A stretch of DNA of 64,000 nt from Cryobacterium soli (GCF_003611035.1 NZ_CP030033.1:4154001-4218000), one strand, 5' to 3'. Positions 9,311-17,341 are shown, counted from the first letter of the stretch. The notes: generated by a model not told the origin, from the sequence alone. Translations and numbers: made by a program.

Positions 9311-9358
9311 TGGTCGAGCGTGTCGAGACCGGGTGCGGGGTCGCGACAGGCTCGACCA
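9311..9358. repeat. REP-like hairpin between convergent genes
   Basis: Two 20-bp arms (9311-9330 and 9339-9358) match at 18 of 20 positions in inverted orientation around an 8-nt loop. The arm reads TGGTCGAGC-G-TGTCGAGACC, a palindromic motif I recall as widespread between genes in Micrococcales. It lies between two convergent genes and may act as a bidirectional terminator. Confidence 0.6.
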
Positions 9359-9370
9359 GCGTGGGTGCGG

Positions 9371-10033
9371 CTAGACGAAGCGTTCGAGCACCGTGCCGTC
9401 GCGCATCCGCTCGACCCGCTTCACGTGCTCCCGGATGTCCCGCACCCCGCGGTACACCGCCAGCTCGGCCACATCCACCACCTTCGTGGACGCGTGCGCC
9501 CGGGTGGGATGCACGAAGTCCTCGATCGACCGGAAGCTGTCCCGCCCGCGTGACTCGGCGCTGAAGCGCTGCGCAAAACCCGTGTTCACCGTCGTGAGCT
9601 CGATGTCGTCCTCATGGGCGTTCACCAGGCTGCGGGTGTCGACGGTGAGCACGGTGTGGGCGTCATCCCGGTAGGACCGCGCGGCCAGGAGTTCCTCGAG
9701 CCGCCGCTTCTGCAGGAAGAAGAACACCCGGTCGTTGAGAATCGTGTACCACTCGCTCGGCGTGAGGTCCTCGAGCGCCGAAGCGAGCGACGATTCGTGG
9801 ATCGCCTTCTGGTGCCGGATGACCGCGGTGCCGTAGTCCGGATGCTCCAGCTCGATCGACTCGCCGCGCCGCTTGGCGAGAATGGCGGCCTGCGGTGCCC
9901 CCTGCCGCACGCCCCAGCGGGTGACCAGCGCGCTGGTGCTCAGCAGTCCGTGCCGCTCGATGGACGGCCACGCCCCATCCGCTGCCACGTGGTACAGCTC
10001 GGGGTAGAGGCGGATCAGGTCCTTGGAGAGCAC
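9371..10033 (-). CDS. DUF7002-like protein
   Basis: 220 aa if translation starts at the GTG at 10033; the frame is open further upstream but overlaps the neighbouring gene. The N-terminus (DLIRLYPELYHVAADGAWPSI, then HGLLSTSAL) is the pattern I associate with the DUF7002 family: an uncharacterised soluble protein in which a Tyr-His pair is followed by a helix and an RHGLLS segment. A second conserved-looking block is the central ILNDRVFFF. The early H-x-T-like arrangement resembles ADP-ribosyltransferase/KptA folds, but I cannot show it. It sits tail to head with the ferritin-like gene and may be cotranscribed. Confidence 0.55.
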   Translation of the reverse strand: MLSKDLIRLYPELYHVAADGAWPSIERHGLLSTSALVTRWGVRQGAPQAAILAKRRGESIELEHPDYGTAVIRHQKAIHESSLASALEDLTPSEWYTILNDRVFFFLQKRRLEELLAARSYRDDAHTVLTVDTRSLVNAHEDDIELTTVNTGFAQRFSAESRGRDSFRSIEDFVHPTRAHASTKVVDVAELAVYRGVRDIREHVKRVERMRDGTVLERFV

Positions 10034-10050
10034 GGGGCAAGCGTACCCGC

Positions 10051-10869
10051 CTACGCCCGCGCCGGCACCCGTCCCACCCGGCCCAGACGCTCGGCACTGG
10101 GCTGCATGCTCGGGCCGAAGGGCGTCTGATCGCGGTTCAGCCGGAACGCGAGCGGCAGTGCCCGCCCGAAGTGCCGCAGGGCCCGATGCCAGAATGTCAC
10201 CGGGTGGAGGCCGCAGACGCGCATGGCGGGGCCGTGGTCGATAGCCAGCGCCGTCGCGGTGCCGACCGCGAGCACCCAGGCCAGCGACGCGGCCAACACC
10301 CGCGCCGGGCGCGGAACGGACGCGAAGCCCAGCCGAAGCTGATCGATCTGAAACCGCACGTGCTCCACCTCGTCGGTGAGGATGCGCCGCGCCACCCCCT
10401 GCACCACCGGGTCGGCACAGTGCTTCAGCGCGACGAAGTACTCCATCGCCACGGTCTCGACGATGAGGAACAGAGCAATCTCGGTGCGCAGGCCCATCAT
10501 GCGGCGGAGCACGACGAAGATGCCGTCGGACCAGTGCGCCGTCAGTCGTTCGGCGCCGAACCGCGACAGGGTGGCCCCGAAGAGGGCCGAGTGCTTCTGC
10601 TCCTCGGCCACGAAGAGTCGCAGCGCCGCGTCGTACTCGCGATCGTGGCGTCGGCGCGCCTTCGACAGCAGGCCGGTTCCATCGCCGCTCTCGCCCAGCT
10701 CGAAGCGTTGCAGGGACCGGGCGATCGCGGCGATGTGCGGCGCGGGGAGGGTGGAGACCGAATCCCACGGGATCAGCGCGTCGAGCCGGTCATGCCGGGC
10801 GAGATTGGCCTCGAAGTAGCGGATCCAGGCGTCGAAACCCTGGCTGGACGGTGTCTCGTTCTGATTCAT
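10051..10869 (-). CDS. ferritin-like di-iron protein
   Basis: 272 aa; ATG at 10869 with GAGGAG 5 nt upstream. Ferritin-like carboxylate/His ligand motifs can be seen on successive helices: EEQKH (89-93), E138 with E143, and DEVEH (166-170), which would bind two irons in a four-helix bundle. A hydrophobic helix follows (about 187-205). This layout resembles AurF-like N-oxygenases and other di-iron oxidases, but the exact family is not clear. Divergent from the small membrane protein at 10995 with a structured intergenic region between them. Confidence 0.65.
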   Translation of the reverse strand: MNQNETPSSQGFDAWIRYFEANLARHDRLDALIPWDSVSTLPAPHIAAIARSLQRFELGESGDGTGLLSKARRRHDREYDAALRLFVAEEQKHSALFGATLSRFGAERLTAHWSDGIFVVLRRMMGLRTEIALFLIVETVAMEYFVALKHCADPVVQGVARRILTDEVEHVRFQIDQLRLGFASVPRPARVLAASLAWVLAVGTATALAIDHGPAMRVCGLHPVTFWHRALRHFGRALPLAFRLNRDQTPFGPSMQPSAERLGRVGRVPARA

Positions 10870-10947
10870 GTGAACTCCTCGGGGAGGCGATTCCACCGGC
10901 TCAGTGGCCGTGGGAACGCGATTGCTGTAACCTGACGTGGGTTAACG

Positions 10948-10983
10948 TATCGAATAACGATACGAAATGCACGTTATTCGATA
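10948..10983. promoter_or_regulatory. 12-bp inverted repeat, candidate operator
   Basis: TATCGAATAACG (10948-10959) and its exact reverse complement (10972-10983) flank a 12-bp spacer. A nested 7-bp pair, CGTATCG/CGATACG, spans 10946-10964. The region is AT-rich for this genome and ends 12 bp before the downstream start codon, so it probably binds a regulator, perhaps the HTH protein encoded at 11465. Confidence 0.55.
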
Positions 10984-10994
10984 TGGAGGGGCAT

Positions 10995-11465
10995 ATGTCT
11001 CGGTGGGTACTCGGCGCGCTCCGCGCACTCTTGATCGTGTTGTTCGCCGGCGCGCTGGCCGCCCAGGCCGCCTCGGGACTCATCGCAGGCACCATGGCAG
11101 ATGCTGCTCTGGTGGTCAGTGTCGTCACCCTCATCGTTGCGGGCGCCCTCTGCGTCGAGGCGGTTCTGGTCAGTGTCTGGATGCTCGTGGCGATGATCCG
11201 CCAGGAAACGCTCTTCGACGACCGCGGGCCCGCCGACCGGTGGGTCGACATCGCCATCGGCGCTCTGCTGGTGGCAGCGGTGGTCTCGGCCGGGGGAGCG
11301 GTCGCCCTGGTCGTGCAGGCCGCCGTGCCCGGCGCCTGGGGACTGGCACTCCTGGCCGCCGCCGCCTGCGGGGTGAGTGCCGCCCTCGCCTTGCTCGTCG
11401 TGGTGATGCGGCGACTGTTGCACGCTGCCATCGGCTTGCGCAGCGAGCTCGCCGAGGTCATTTGA
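10995..11465 (+). CDS. small membrane protein, DUF2975-like
   Basis: 156 aa, ATG at 10995 with GGAGGG upstream. Four predicted membrane helices (about 7-28, 36-60, 80-105, 112-135) and a hydrophilic segment between helices 2 and 3 (RQETLFDDRGPADRWVD). This is the layout of DUF2975 proteins, which are usually paired with a small HTH regulator, as here. Its stop shares one base with the start of the next gene. Function unknown. Confidence 0.7.
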   Translation: MSRWVLGALRALLIVLFAGALAAQAASGLIAGTMADAALVVSVVTLIVAGALCVEAVLVSVWMLVAMIRQETLFDDRGPADRWVDIAIGALLVAAVVSAGGAVALVVQAAVPGAWGLALLAAAACGVSAALALLVVVMRRLLHAAIGLRSELAEVI

Positions 11466-11722
11466 TGGGTATCGTGATCAACCTCGATGTGGAGCTGGCG
11501 AAGAAGAAAATGTCGGTGACCGACCTCGCGGCGGCCATCGGGCTCGCGGTGGCCAACGTGTCGATCCTCAAGAACGGTCGGGCCAAGGCCGTGCGGTTCT
11601 CCACCCTCGACGCCATCTGTTCGGTGCTGGGCTGCCAGCCCGGAGACATTCTGACCTACGTCCCCGACTCGGCTGTGCTTGAATCGGACGAGCCGGCGGA
11701 CGACAAGATCGGCGAGGACTGA
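11465..11722 (+). CDS. Xre-family HTH regulator
   Basis: 85 aa. ATG at 11465 shares its A with the stop codon of the membrane protein gene (TGATG), so the two are coupled. Almost the whole protein is a Cro/C1-type HTH: MSVTDLAAAIGLAVANVSILKNGRAK, then LDAICSVLGCQPGDIL, with a short acidic tail. Probably autoregulates the pair through the inverted repeat at 10948. Ends 22 bp from the convergent exporter gene. Confidence 0.85.
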   Translation: MGIVINLDVELAKKKMSVTDLAAAIGLAVANVSILKNGRAKAVRFSTLDAICSVLGCQPGDILTYVPDSAVLESDEPADDKIGED

Positions 11723-11744
11723 CCCACCGCAGGCCGAGTGCCGC

Positions 11745-12374
11745 TCAGAGATCCAGGGCCAACCGCATGCCGAGGGCGAGCATGACCACCGCGATGGCGC
11801 CGTCGAGCACCCGCCACGCGCCGGGCCGGGCGAAGATCGGCCGCAGAAGCCGCGCCCCGAAGCCCAGCGCGGTGAACCACAGCACGCTCGCCAGCATGGC
11901 GCCGCCCACCCACCACCAGCGCTCGGCCGGGCCCTGCTGGGATGCGACGGAGCCGAGGAACAGCACCGTGTCGAGGTACACGTGCGGGTTGAGCCAGGTC
12001 AGGGCGAGCACCGTGCCGACGGCCACCCGCATCCCGGTGCCGCCCGAGGCGCCCGTCACCACCAGGGTGCCGGGGCGGAGGGCCCGTCGCGCGGCCCACA
12101 GGCCGTAGACCACCAGGAAGGCCGCCCCGAGCATCCGCACCACAACCATGGCCACCGGTGCCGCCTGCACGAGAGCGCCCATGCCGAGCACTCCGGCCAG
12201 AATGAGCGCCGCGTCGGACAGGGCGCAGATGATGACGACCGGGGCGATGACCCGGTTGCGCCCCTCAATGCCGAGCCGCAGCACGAACGCGTTCTGGGCG
12301 CCGATCGCGATGATGAGGGAGAGTCCCGTCACCAGGCCCAGCAGAGCAGGCAGGAGCGTGGTGGAGGGGGTCAT
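11745..12374 (-). CDS. argO: LysE/ArgO-family basic amino acid exporter
   Basis: 209 aa; ATG at 12374. Six hydrophobic segments; the N-terminal IAIGAQNAFVLRLGI and the central LTWLNPHVYLDTVLFLGS motifs are diagnostic of the ArgO/LysE exporter family and closest to ArgO in wording and length. It exports arginine and/or lysine when the internal pool rises. A TAGCCT box lies 7 nt before the ATG, with no Shine-Dalgarno, pointing to a leaderless transcript. Divergent from its LysR-type regulator, the classic arrangement. Confidence 0.88.
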   Translation of the reverse strand: MTPSTTLLPALLGLVTGLSLIIAIGAQNAFVLRLGIEGRNRVIAPVVIICALSDAALILAGVLGMGALVQAAPVAMVVVRMLGAAFLVVYGLWAARRALRPGTLVVTGASGGTGMRVAVGTVLALTWLNPHVYLDTVLFLGSVASQQGPAERWWWVGGAMLASVLWFTALGFGARLLRPIFARPGAWRVLDGAIAVVMLALGMRLALDL

Positions 12375-12427
12375 GGGATCTAGGCTACGAACATCACGGG
12401 ATTCAGTCCAGCTACTGTTTCTCATGA

Positions 12428-12448
12428 TGCATAAGCTCAACTTATGCA
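12428..12448. promoter_or_regulatory. LysR-type operator overlapping the argP start codon
   Basis: TGCATAAG (12428-12435) and CTTATGCA (12441-12448) are perfect 8-bp inverted arms around CTCAA, containing the T-N11-A core of LysR-type sites. The start codon of the regulator gene (12444-12446) lies inside the right arm, so binding there would block its own expression while facing the exporter promoter. Confidence 0.6.
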
Positions 12449-13337
12449 ACGTTTCTCCCTCGACCAGCTCGGCACCCTCCTGGCCCTCATCGAAGAGGGC
12501 ACCTTCGACAAGGCGGCACGGAGCCTGCACATCACCGCATCGGCAGTGTCGCAACGGGTCAAGGCCATGGAGCAGTCCTGCGGCCGGGTCCTCGTGCAGC
12601 GCACGACCCCGGTGGCGCTCACCGATGCCGGTGCCCTTGTGCTGCGCTACGCCCGCCAGGTGGAGCTGCTCGAGGCCGATACCGTGCGGGCGCTGCGGGA
12701 CGCCGGGCCGGCCGGGCAGGCCGTGCGGGTGTCACTCGCCGTGAACGCCGACAGCCTGGCGACCTGGTTCCTCGGAGCCCTCGCCGGGGTCGCCGACGAC
12801 CTCGACGTGGCCTTCGACCTGCATCGGGAGGATCAGGAGCACACGCTGTCGCTGCTCCGCTCCGGCGCGGTCATGGCCGCGGTCACCTCCAGCCGCGAGA
12901 CCATCCAGGGCTGCGTCACCGAACCGCTCGGCCGGATGCGGTACCGCGCCGTGGCCACACCGGTCTTCATCGCCCGCCGGCTCCCGGACGGCCTGGCCGG
13001 GCTCTCGGTGGCGCCCGTGGTCACCTTCGACCGCAACGACGACCTGCAGGATGCCTTCCTCCGCGCCCGCGCGGGCCGGCCCGGCCAGGCGCCCCGGCAT
13101 GTCATCCCCGCCTCCAACGACTTCGCGCGGGCGGTTCTCCTGGGCCTGGGCTGGGGCGTGCTCCCCGAGCAGCAGTGCCTGGCGGAGATCGCCGACGGAT
13201 CGCTCGTGGAACTCGCGGCGGAGCATCCGGTGGACGTGCCGCTGTACTGGCAGCGCTGGAACCTCTCCTCACCCCTGCTCGACGCCGTGTCGGCGGCGGT
13301 GCAGGCGGCGGCGCGCCGGGACTTGTTCGCTCTCTGA
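12444..13337 (+). CDS. argP: LysR-family regulator, ArgP/LysG type
   Basis: 297 aa. Winged HTH at residues 1-60 (LDQLGTLLALIEEGTFDKAA, ITASAVSQRVKAMEQ) is the ArgP/LysG/IciA form, followed by the effector-binding domain. It activates the divergent exporter gene when basic amino acids accumulate in the characterised members. No Shine-Dalgarno: the ATG sits within the palindrome at 12428, so the transcript is probably leaderless or poorly translated. Confidence 0.88.
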   Translation: MQRFSLDQLGTLLALIEEGTFDKAARSLHITASAVSQRVKAMEQSCGRVLVQRTTPVALTDAGALVLRYARQVELLEADTVRALRDAGPAGQAVRVSLAVNADSLATWFLGALAGVADDLDVAFDLHREDQEHTLSLLRSGAVMAAVTSSRETIQGCVTEPLGRMRYRAVATPVFIARRLPDGLAGLSVAPVVTFDRNDDLQDAFLRARAGRPGQAPRHVIPASNDFARAVLLGLGWGVLPEQQCLAEIADGSLVELAAEHPVDVPLYWQRWNLSSPLLDAVSAAVQAAARRDLFAL

Positions 13338-13357
13338 GCCCCGCGGCCGTGACCGGT

Positions 13358-14224
13358 TCAGCCGGCGAGCAGTCGGGTGAGGCTCATCGGTGCGACGCCG
13401 GTGATCGTTTCGATGGCGCCGCTGACCTCGCTCATCTCCCCGGTGGCGATGGCGGTGTAGGTCGACACCCAGGCGTCCACCTGCCAGTCCGGAGCGCCCC
13501 ACGGCCGACGGGACTCGTAGGCCTCCGGCACGGTCTCGTCGTGGTACCGCACGGTTGCTGACGACGACGGGCCTGCCGCGGAGAGGATCGCCGCCACCTC
13601 TGCCATGGTCAGCGCCTCCGGCCCGGTGAGGTCGTAGGTGGCAGTGCGGTGCGCGGTGACGTCGTTCAGTACCGTCACGGCCGTGCGGGCCACGTCGGCG
13701 CGTGCGACGGCGGCCACCCGACCGGCTCCGGCCGGCCCGCGGATGACGCCGTCCGCGCCGACCAGCGCGGGCATGAAGTCGAGGTAGAGGCTGTCGCGCA
13801 GGAATGTGTAGTCGATCCCCGACGACCGGATGTACTCCTCGGTGGCGTAGTGGTCCCTGGCCAGCGTGAACGTGGCATCCGGAGCCGCGGCGACGAACGA
13901 GGTGTAGACGATGTGGCGCACCCCTGCGGCCCGGGCGGAGTCGATGAAGGCCAGGTGCTGGGCCAGGCGCTCGGCGTTTTCGGCGGCCGACACCATGAAG
14001 AGCGTGTGCACTCCCTCGAGCGCTCGCTCGGAAGCGGCACGGTCGGAGTAGGAGAACGGCAGGGCGACGCTGCGGGGAAGGTGCGGGGCCCGCTCCACAG
14101 TGCGGGCGAGCAGTCGTTGCGGCACTTCGGCGGCGGCCAGGGCGTGGGCCACCATGCCGCCGAGCACTCCAGTGGAACCGGTCACGGCGAGCGTGGGGAG
14201 GGGTTCTGGCATGGTGGTGTTCAC
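13358..14224 (-). CDS. NmrA-like SDR, NAD(P)-binding protein
   Basis: 288 aa; GTG at 14224 with AGGA 8 nt upstream (an internal ATG at 14212 has none). N-terminal Rossmann motif TGSTGVLGGMV (about 12-22), then VRHIVYTSFVAAAP and YATEEYIRSSGIDYTFLRDSLY, as in atypical SDRs of the NmrA/QorB type. The catalytic Tyr is not in a YxxxK context, so it may sense redox state rather than reduce a substrate. Last gene of the yceI-sigma-anti-sigma cluster, 11 bp after the anti-sigma gene. Confidence 0.85.
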   Translation of the reverse strand: MNTTMPEPLPTLAVTGSTGVLGGMVAHALAAAEVPQRLLARTVERAPHLPRSVALPFSYSDRAASERALEGVHTLFMVSAAENAERLAQHLAFIDSARAAGVRHIVYTSFVAAAPDATFTLARDHYATEEYIRSSGIDYTFLRDSLYLDFMPALVGADGVIRGPAGAGRVAAVARADVARTAVTVLNDVTAHRTATYDLTGPEALTMAEVAAILSAAGPSSSATVRYHDETVPEAYESRRPWGAPDWQVDAWVSTYTAIATGEMSEVSGAIETITGVAPMSLTRLLAG

Positions 14225-14235
14225 GGGAGATGTCC

Positions 14236-15024
14236 TCACAGGTCGGTGTGCGCGAGCGGAGTGCCGCTGCGGCTGGCGCGAATCTCGATGCTCTGGATCT
14301 GGTCGCTGGGCAGGTCGGTCGACGCCGCCAGGTTCTCGGTGCTCGGACTGGTCGCCGTCCAGGTGGCCAGCACTCTGGATGCCCCGCTCAGGTCGGTCAT
14401 GACCATGTCGTAGTCCTGCGGTCCGTTGTCTTTCCAGAGCTGGTTGAGGTACACGCACGACCAGTCGAACCGGGTACCCCACTCCGTGTCGGTGATGGTG
14501 ACGGCGGCCGTGAGCGCGTTGGGCTCAAGCGGCTCCATGGCCACGACCTGGGTCGCCGGGGCGCTGACCGTGGGGACGGCGGATCCCGCTTCCGGCGCCG
14601 GCGGGGTGGCCAGGGTGGCCCCGAGCACGCCGCCGCCCAGCGCGATGACCGCGGCGGCAGCGGTGAGGGTGAGGGCGAGGCGGATGCGGTTGCGCCGGCG
14701 ACGCCGCACTGCCGCGCCGGCGAGGCGCCGCACGAGCCCCGGCTGGTGCAGCGCGGTGCGCAGACGCTCGTCGGAGGCCTCGACCGACGCCGTTGCGCTC
14801 GCCGCGTCGGCCCCGTCGGCAGGGTCGGCCTCGGCGATGGCCACGGCCTCGGCCGCCGGCAGGGCGCTGAGGATCCCGGGCAGGCCGGCCAGCTCGGCGA
14901 CGGCTGCGGAGCAAGCCGGGCAGGTGGGCAGGTGGCGCTCGAAGTCGTGCCGGTCCTCGGCGCTCAGCGCGCCGAGCACGTAGGCCGCGTCCCACTCGCG
15001 AAAGCGGTCGGGGGTGGAGGTCAT
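14236..15024 (-). CDS. zinc-containing anti-sigma factor (RslA-like)
   Basis: 262 aa; ATG at 15024 overlaps the stop of the sigma gene (ATGA). The N-terminus has the ZAS motif His31-x3-Cys35-x2-Cys38 (HLPTCPACSA), a single membrane helix at about 113-138, and an extracytoplasmic domain that fits the anti-sigma-K/RskA type (WGTRFDWSCVYLNQ). It should bind and hold the ECF sigma factor encoded just upstream and release it on redox or envelope stress, as RslA does for SigL in Mycobacterium. Confidence 0.87.
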   Translation of the reverse strand: MTSTPDRFREWDAAYVLGALSAEDRHDFERHLPTCPACSAAVAELAGLPGILSALPAAEAVAIAEADPADGADAASATASVEASDERLRTALHQPGLVRRLAGAAVRRRRRNRIRLALTLTAAAAVIALGGGVLGATLATPPAPEAGSAVPTVSAPATQVVAMEPLEPNALTAAVTITDTEWGTRFDWSCVYLNQLWKDNGPQDYDMVMTDLSGASRVLATWTATSPSTENLAASTDLPSDQIQSIEIRASRSGTPLAHTDL

Positions 15025-15527
15025 TCGGTGACCCCTCTTTCCTGTAGGGCGAGCCGCATCGCTCGCAGGGCGTAGTGCAGCCGGGACTTGACGGTGCCCT
15101 CCGGCACGTCTTCGCGGCGGGCGATCTCGGCGATGGGCCGGCCGAGGTAGTAGGCGCTCACGAGCACCGTGCGGTGTTCGGGGGAGAGCGCCGTGAGGGC
15201 ATCCGTCAGCAGCCAGCGATCGAGGATCGCCTCGGTGCCGTCGGCGGAGGCCGTCTCTGGCAGGGCGTCGGAGCTGATCTCGCGGGAGTGCCGGGCGCTC
15301 CGCCTGTCGTCGATGACGAGGTTGCGGGCGACGGTGAACAGCCACGCGCGAGCCGCCTCATCGTCCCGGTCGAGCAGGGCCGGTCGCTTCCACGCCCGGA
15401 GCAGCGCCTCCTGCACCACGTCCTGGGCGAAGCCGTAGTCGCCGGTCAAGCGCACCACGTACCGGAACAGCGCCGGACCGTGGGCATCGTGCAGCGCCCG
15501 GAGCAGGGCCGCCTGCGGTTCGGTCAC
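15021..15527 (-). CDS. ECF RNA polymerase sigma factor (SigL-like)
   Basis: 168 aa, GTG start at 15527 with GGGAGG 6 nt upstream. Region 2 at residues 10-78 (FRYVVRLTGDYGFAQDVVQE, WLFTVARNLVIDDRRSA) and region 4 at 108-160 (LSPEHRTVLVSAYYLG, EIARREDVPEGTVKSRLH). A minimal two-domain ECF factor. Its cognate anti-sigma overlaps it downstream; yceI precedes it by 45 bp. The SigL assignment rests on the ZAS partner and on the TGAACC/CGT promoter upstream of yceI. Confidence 0.9.
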   Translation of the reverse strand: MTEPQAALLRALHDAHGPALFRYVVRLTGDYGFAQDVVQEALLRAWKRPALLDRDDEAARAWLFTVARNLVIDDRRSARHSREISSDALPETASADGTEAILDRWLLTDALTALSPEHRTVLVSAYYLGRPIAEIARREDVPEGTVKSRLHYALRAMRLALQERGVTE

Positions 15528-15572
15528 GGTCGCCTCCCGGTCTGCACGATGCTCACGATGAACTCGGCTGGA

Positions 15573-16280
15573 CTAATTCTGCGTGACGTTGAGGGAGAAC
15601 TCGATCGATCCGGTGTCCTCCACCGACACGAAGCCCAGGTCGGGTGCCTCGACGCCGTAGTCGCTGAACGTGATCGGGATGGTGCCCACGACCTGTCCGC
15701 CGGTGTCGGTGAGTGCGGCCTGCAGCTCGACGGTGACCGACGTCGTCACGCCGTGCAGGGTGAGATCCCCGGTGGCGCTGACGGTCTGAGGGACGCCGGC
15801 CACGGGGGCTTGGAGGGTGACCGGCGCGGTCAGTGTGAACGTGGCGGTCGGGAATTCGCCGACCTCCATGGCGGTATCGCGGAAATAAGCATCCCTGGCG
15901 CTCTCGTCGGTGGCGATGCTCGCCACATCCACGGTGATCGTGGCGGCGGTGAGCGAGAGCGCGTCGACCGTGAGGTCGCCGGTCACGTCGGCCGAGCGTC
16001 CGGTCACGGTCACGTCCTTGCCCTGCAGCACCTCGTCGACGCGGTAGCCGGCGAAGGAGTCGGCGCCGATGCTCCAGGTTCCGCTGAGGTCGTCGGCGTT
16101 CACCGCGGCGGAGGTGGCCGCGTCCGTCGAGTTCGGGGTCGCGGCGGCGATGGTGGGTGCGGCGTCGGCGTTGCTGTTGGCGTAGTCGGCGTACACGGCA
16201 GGCCCGAATGCCAGGGCGGCACCGCCGACAACGACGACTCCGCCCGCAATCCACAGCCCGATCTTCGTCTTCTTCTGCAT
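15573..16280 (-). CDS. membrane-anchored YceI-domain protein
   Basis: 235 aa. N-terminal membrane anchor (about 7-31) followed by an Ala/Thr-rich linker, then a YceI lipocalin-like domain (TWSIGADSFAGYRVDEVL at the start, LTLHGVTTSVTVELQA in the middle, SDYGVEAPDLGFVSV at the end). The family binds isoprenoid or other amphiphilic molecules in an extracytoplasmic barrel. First gene of the sigma-factor operon and preceded by an ECF-like promoter, so it is probably the main envelope-stress target of that sigma factor. Confidence 0.88.
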   Translation of the reverse strand: MQKKTKIGLWIAGGVVVVGGAALAFGPAVYADYANSNADAAPTIAAATPNSTDAATSAAVNADDLSGTWSIGADSFAGYRVDEVLQGKDVTVTGRSADVTGDLTVDALSLTAATITVDVASIATDESARDAYFRDTAMEVGEFPTATFTLTAPVTLQAPVAGVPQTVSATGDLTLHGVTTSVTVELQAALTDTGGQVVGTIPITFSDYGVEAPDLGFVSVEDTGSIEFSLNVTQN

Positions 16281-16326
16281 GTCACCCTCGTTCGTTTCCG
16301 TTGCGGATGATGGTCATCCACTCTGA

Positions 16327-16354
16327 ACAACGAGGTGACGGACCGAAAGGTTCA
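16327..16354 (-). promoter_or_regulatory. ECF-sigma promoter of the yceI-sigma operon
   Basis: On the minus strand TGAACC (16354-16349) is followed after 16 nt by CGTTGT (16332-16327), about 47 nt before the yceI start codon. This agrees with the consensus I recall for mycobacterial SigL (TGAACC, 16-17 nt, CGTgtc), and would make the operon self-activating. Confidence 0.55.
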
Positions 16355-16447
16355 CCGGAATCCATAATTTGCTGCCGCAAGTGACGAACGGTTATGAGGA
16401 CATAGTTCGATAATGAGGATCCAGCGAGCGATTCCGTCCTCGTAATC

Positions 16448-17341
16448 TCACTTTTTCCTCTCTGCAGGATCACGGATGGTGCCGGCTCGCCCATTGATGC
16501 GCCGGCCCAGCTCTGCGGCTGAGCGCTCCACCTCGGCCGCGAGCGCGGGCCACCGCTCCGGCGGCACGCTCGACCGGGAGAACGTCACGGCGATGCCCGC
16601 GGCCGGCCAGCCACTGTGGTCACGCACTGCCACGGCGACGGAAGCGATGCCCGCCGTGACATCACCGTCCTCGGCGGCATAACCCTGGGCGCGCACCTGG
16701 CTGAGCAGCCGGCTCAACTCGCGGTAGCTGCCCACGGAGCCGGAGGGCCGAGTACCGGGCGCACCGTCGGATCCCGCGGCGCTCGCCGGATGCTCGACAC
16801 CGTCGCCGGAACGCTGCACGAAGGCCGACGGATCGGGGAAGAGCGCCCGGAGCTGGGGGAGGGGCAGCGTGGCCAGCAAAGCGCGCCCGCTGGCGGTGAG
16901 ATGACTCGGCAGCCGCACGCCCACATCCGTCACCAGGGCGGGCCGCCTCGGCGCGCGCTCCTCGACCAGGTAGATCACGTCACGCCCGTGCAGCACGGCC
17001 AGGTGGGCGCTCTCGCCGATCTTGTCGACCAGGGCCGCGAGGATCGGCCGGCCCAGCCGGGCCAGGGGCTCCTGGCGGGAGAACCCGCTGCTGAGCTCGA
17101 AGGCAGCCAGCCCGATGCCGTACCGCCTGGCCTCGGGAAAGTGCAGGACAAAACCGAGCTCGCTGAGCACGCCGAGCAGCCGGTACACCGTGGACCGGGG
17201 CAGCCCGAGCACCTGGGCGATGCTGGAGGCCGGCACTGGACCGCGTTGGGCGGCCAGGTGGGTGAGGATGGCCAGCGTGTGGCGCGCGGCGGGCACATCG
17301 TTCTGCGCGGGCGCCACACCGTGTTCGCGCGGCACAACCAT
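16448..17341 (-). CDS. IclR-family transcriptional regulator
   Basis: 297 aa from the ATG at 17341, chosen because GGAAGGG lies about 9 nt upstream; the ATG at 17362 would add 7 residues but has no ribosome site. Winged HTH at about 14-70 (LAILTHLAAQRGPV, GLPRSTVYRLLGVL) and the IclR ligand domain (SAHLAVLHGRDVIYL, HLTASGRALLATLP). An insertion rich in Gly/Ser/Ala between about 175 and 205 lengthens it. No metabolic gene adjoins it, so its target is unknown. Confidence 0.9.
   Translation of the reverse strand: MVVPREHGVAPAQNDVPAARHTLAILTHLAAQRGPVPASSIAQVLGLPRSTVYRLLGVLSELGFVLHFPEARRYGIGLAAFELSSGFSRQEPLARLGRPILAALVDKIGESAHLAVLHGRDVIYLVEERAPRRPALVTDVGVRLPSHLTASGRALLATLPLPQLRALFPDPSAFVQRSGDGVEHPASAAGSDGAPGTRPSGSVGSYRELSRLLSQVRAQGYAAEDGDVTAGIASVAVAVRDHSGWPAAGIAVTFSRSSVPPERWPALAAEVERSAAELGRRINGRAGTIRDPAERKK

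Noticed and set aside
15075-16310. 411-codon plus-strand open frame over the sigma/yceI genes
   Set aside because: Gly/Arg/His-rich composition and lack of motifs; it is the reverse-strand shadow of the real minus-strand genes, as expected at high GC.
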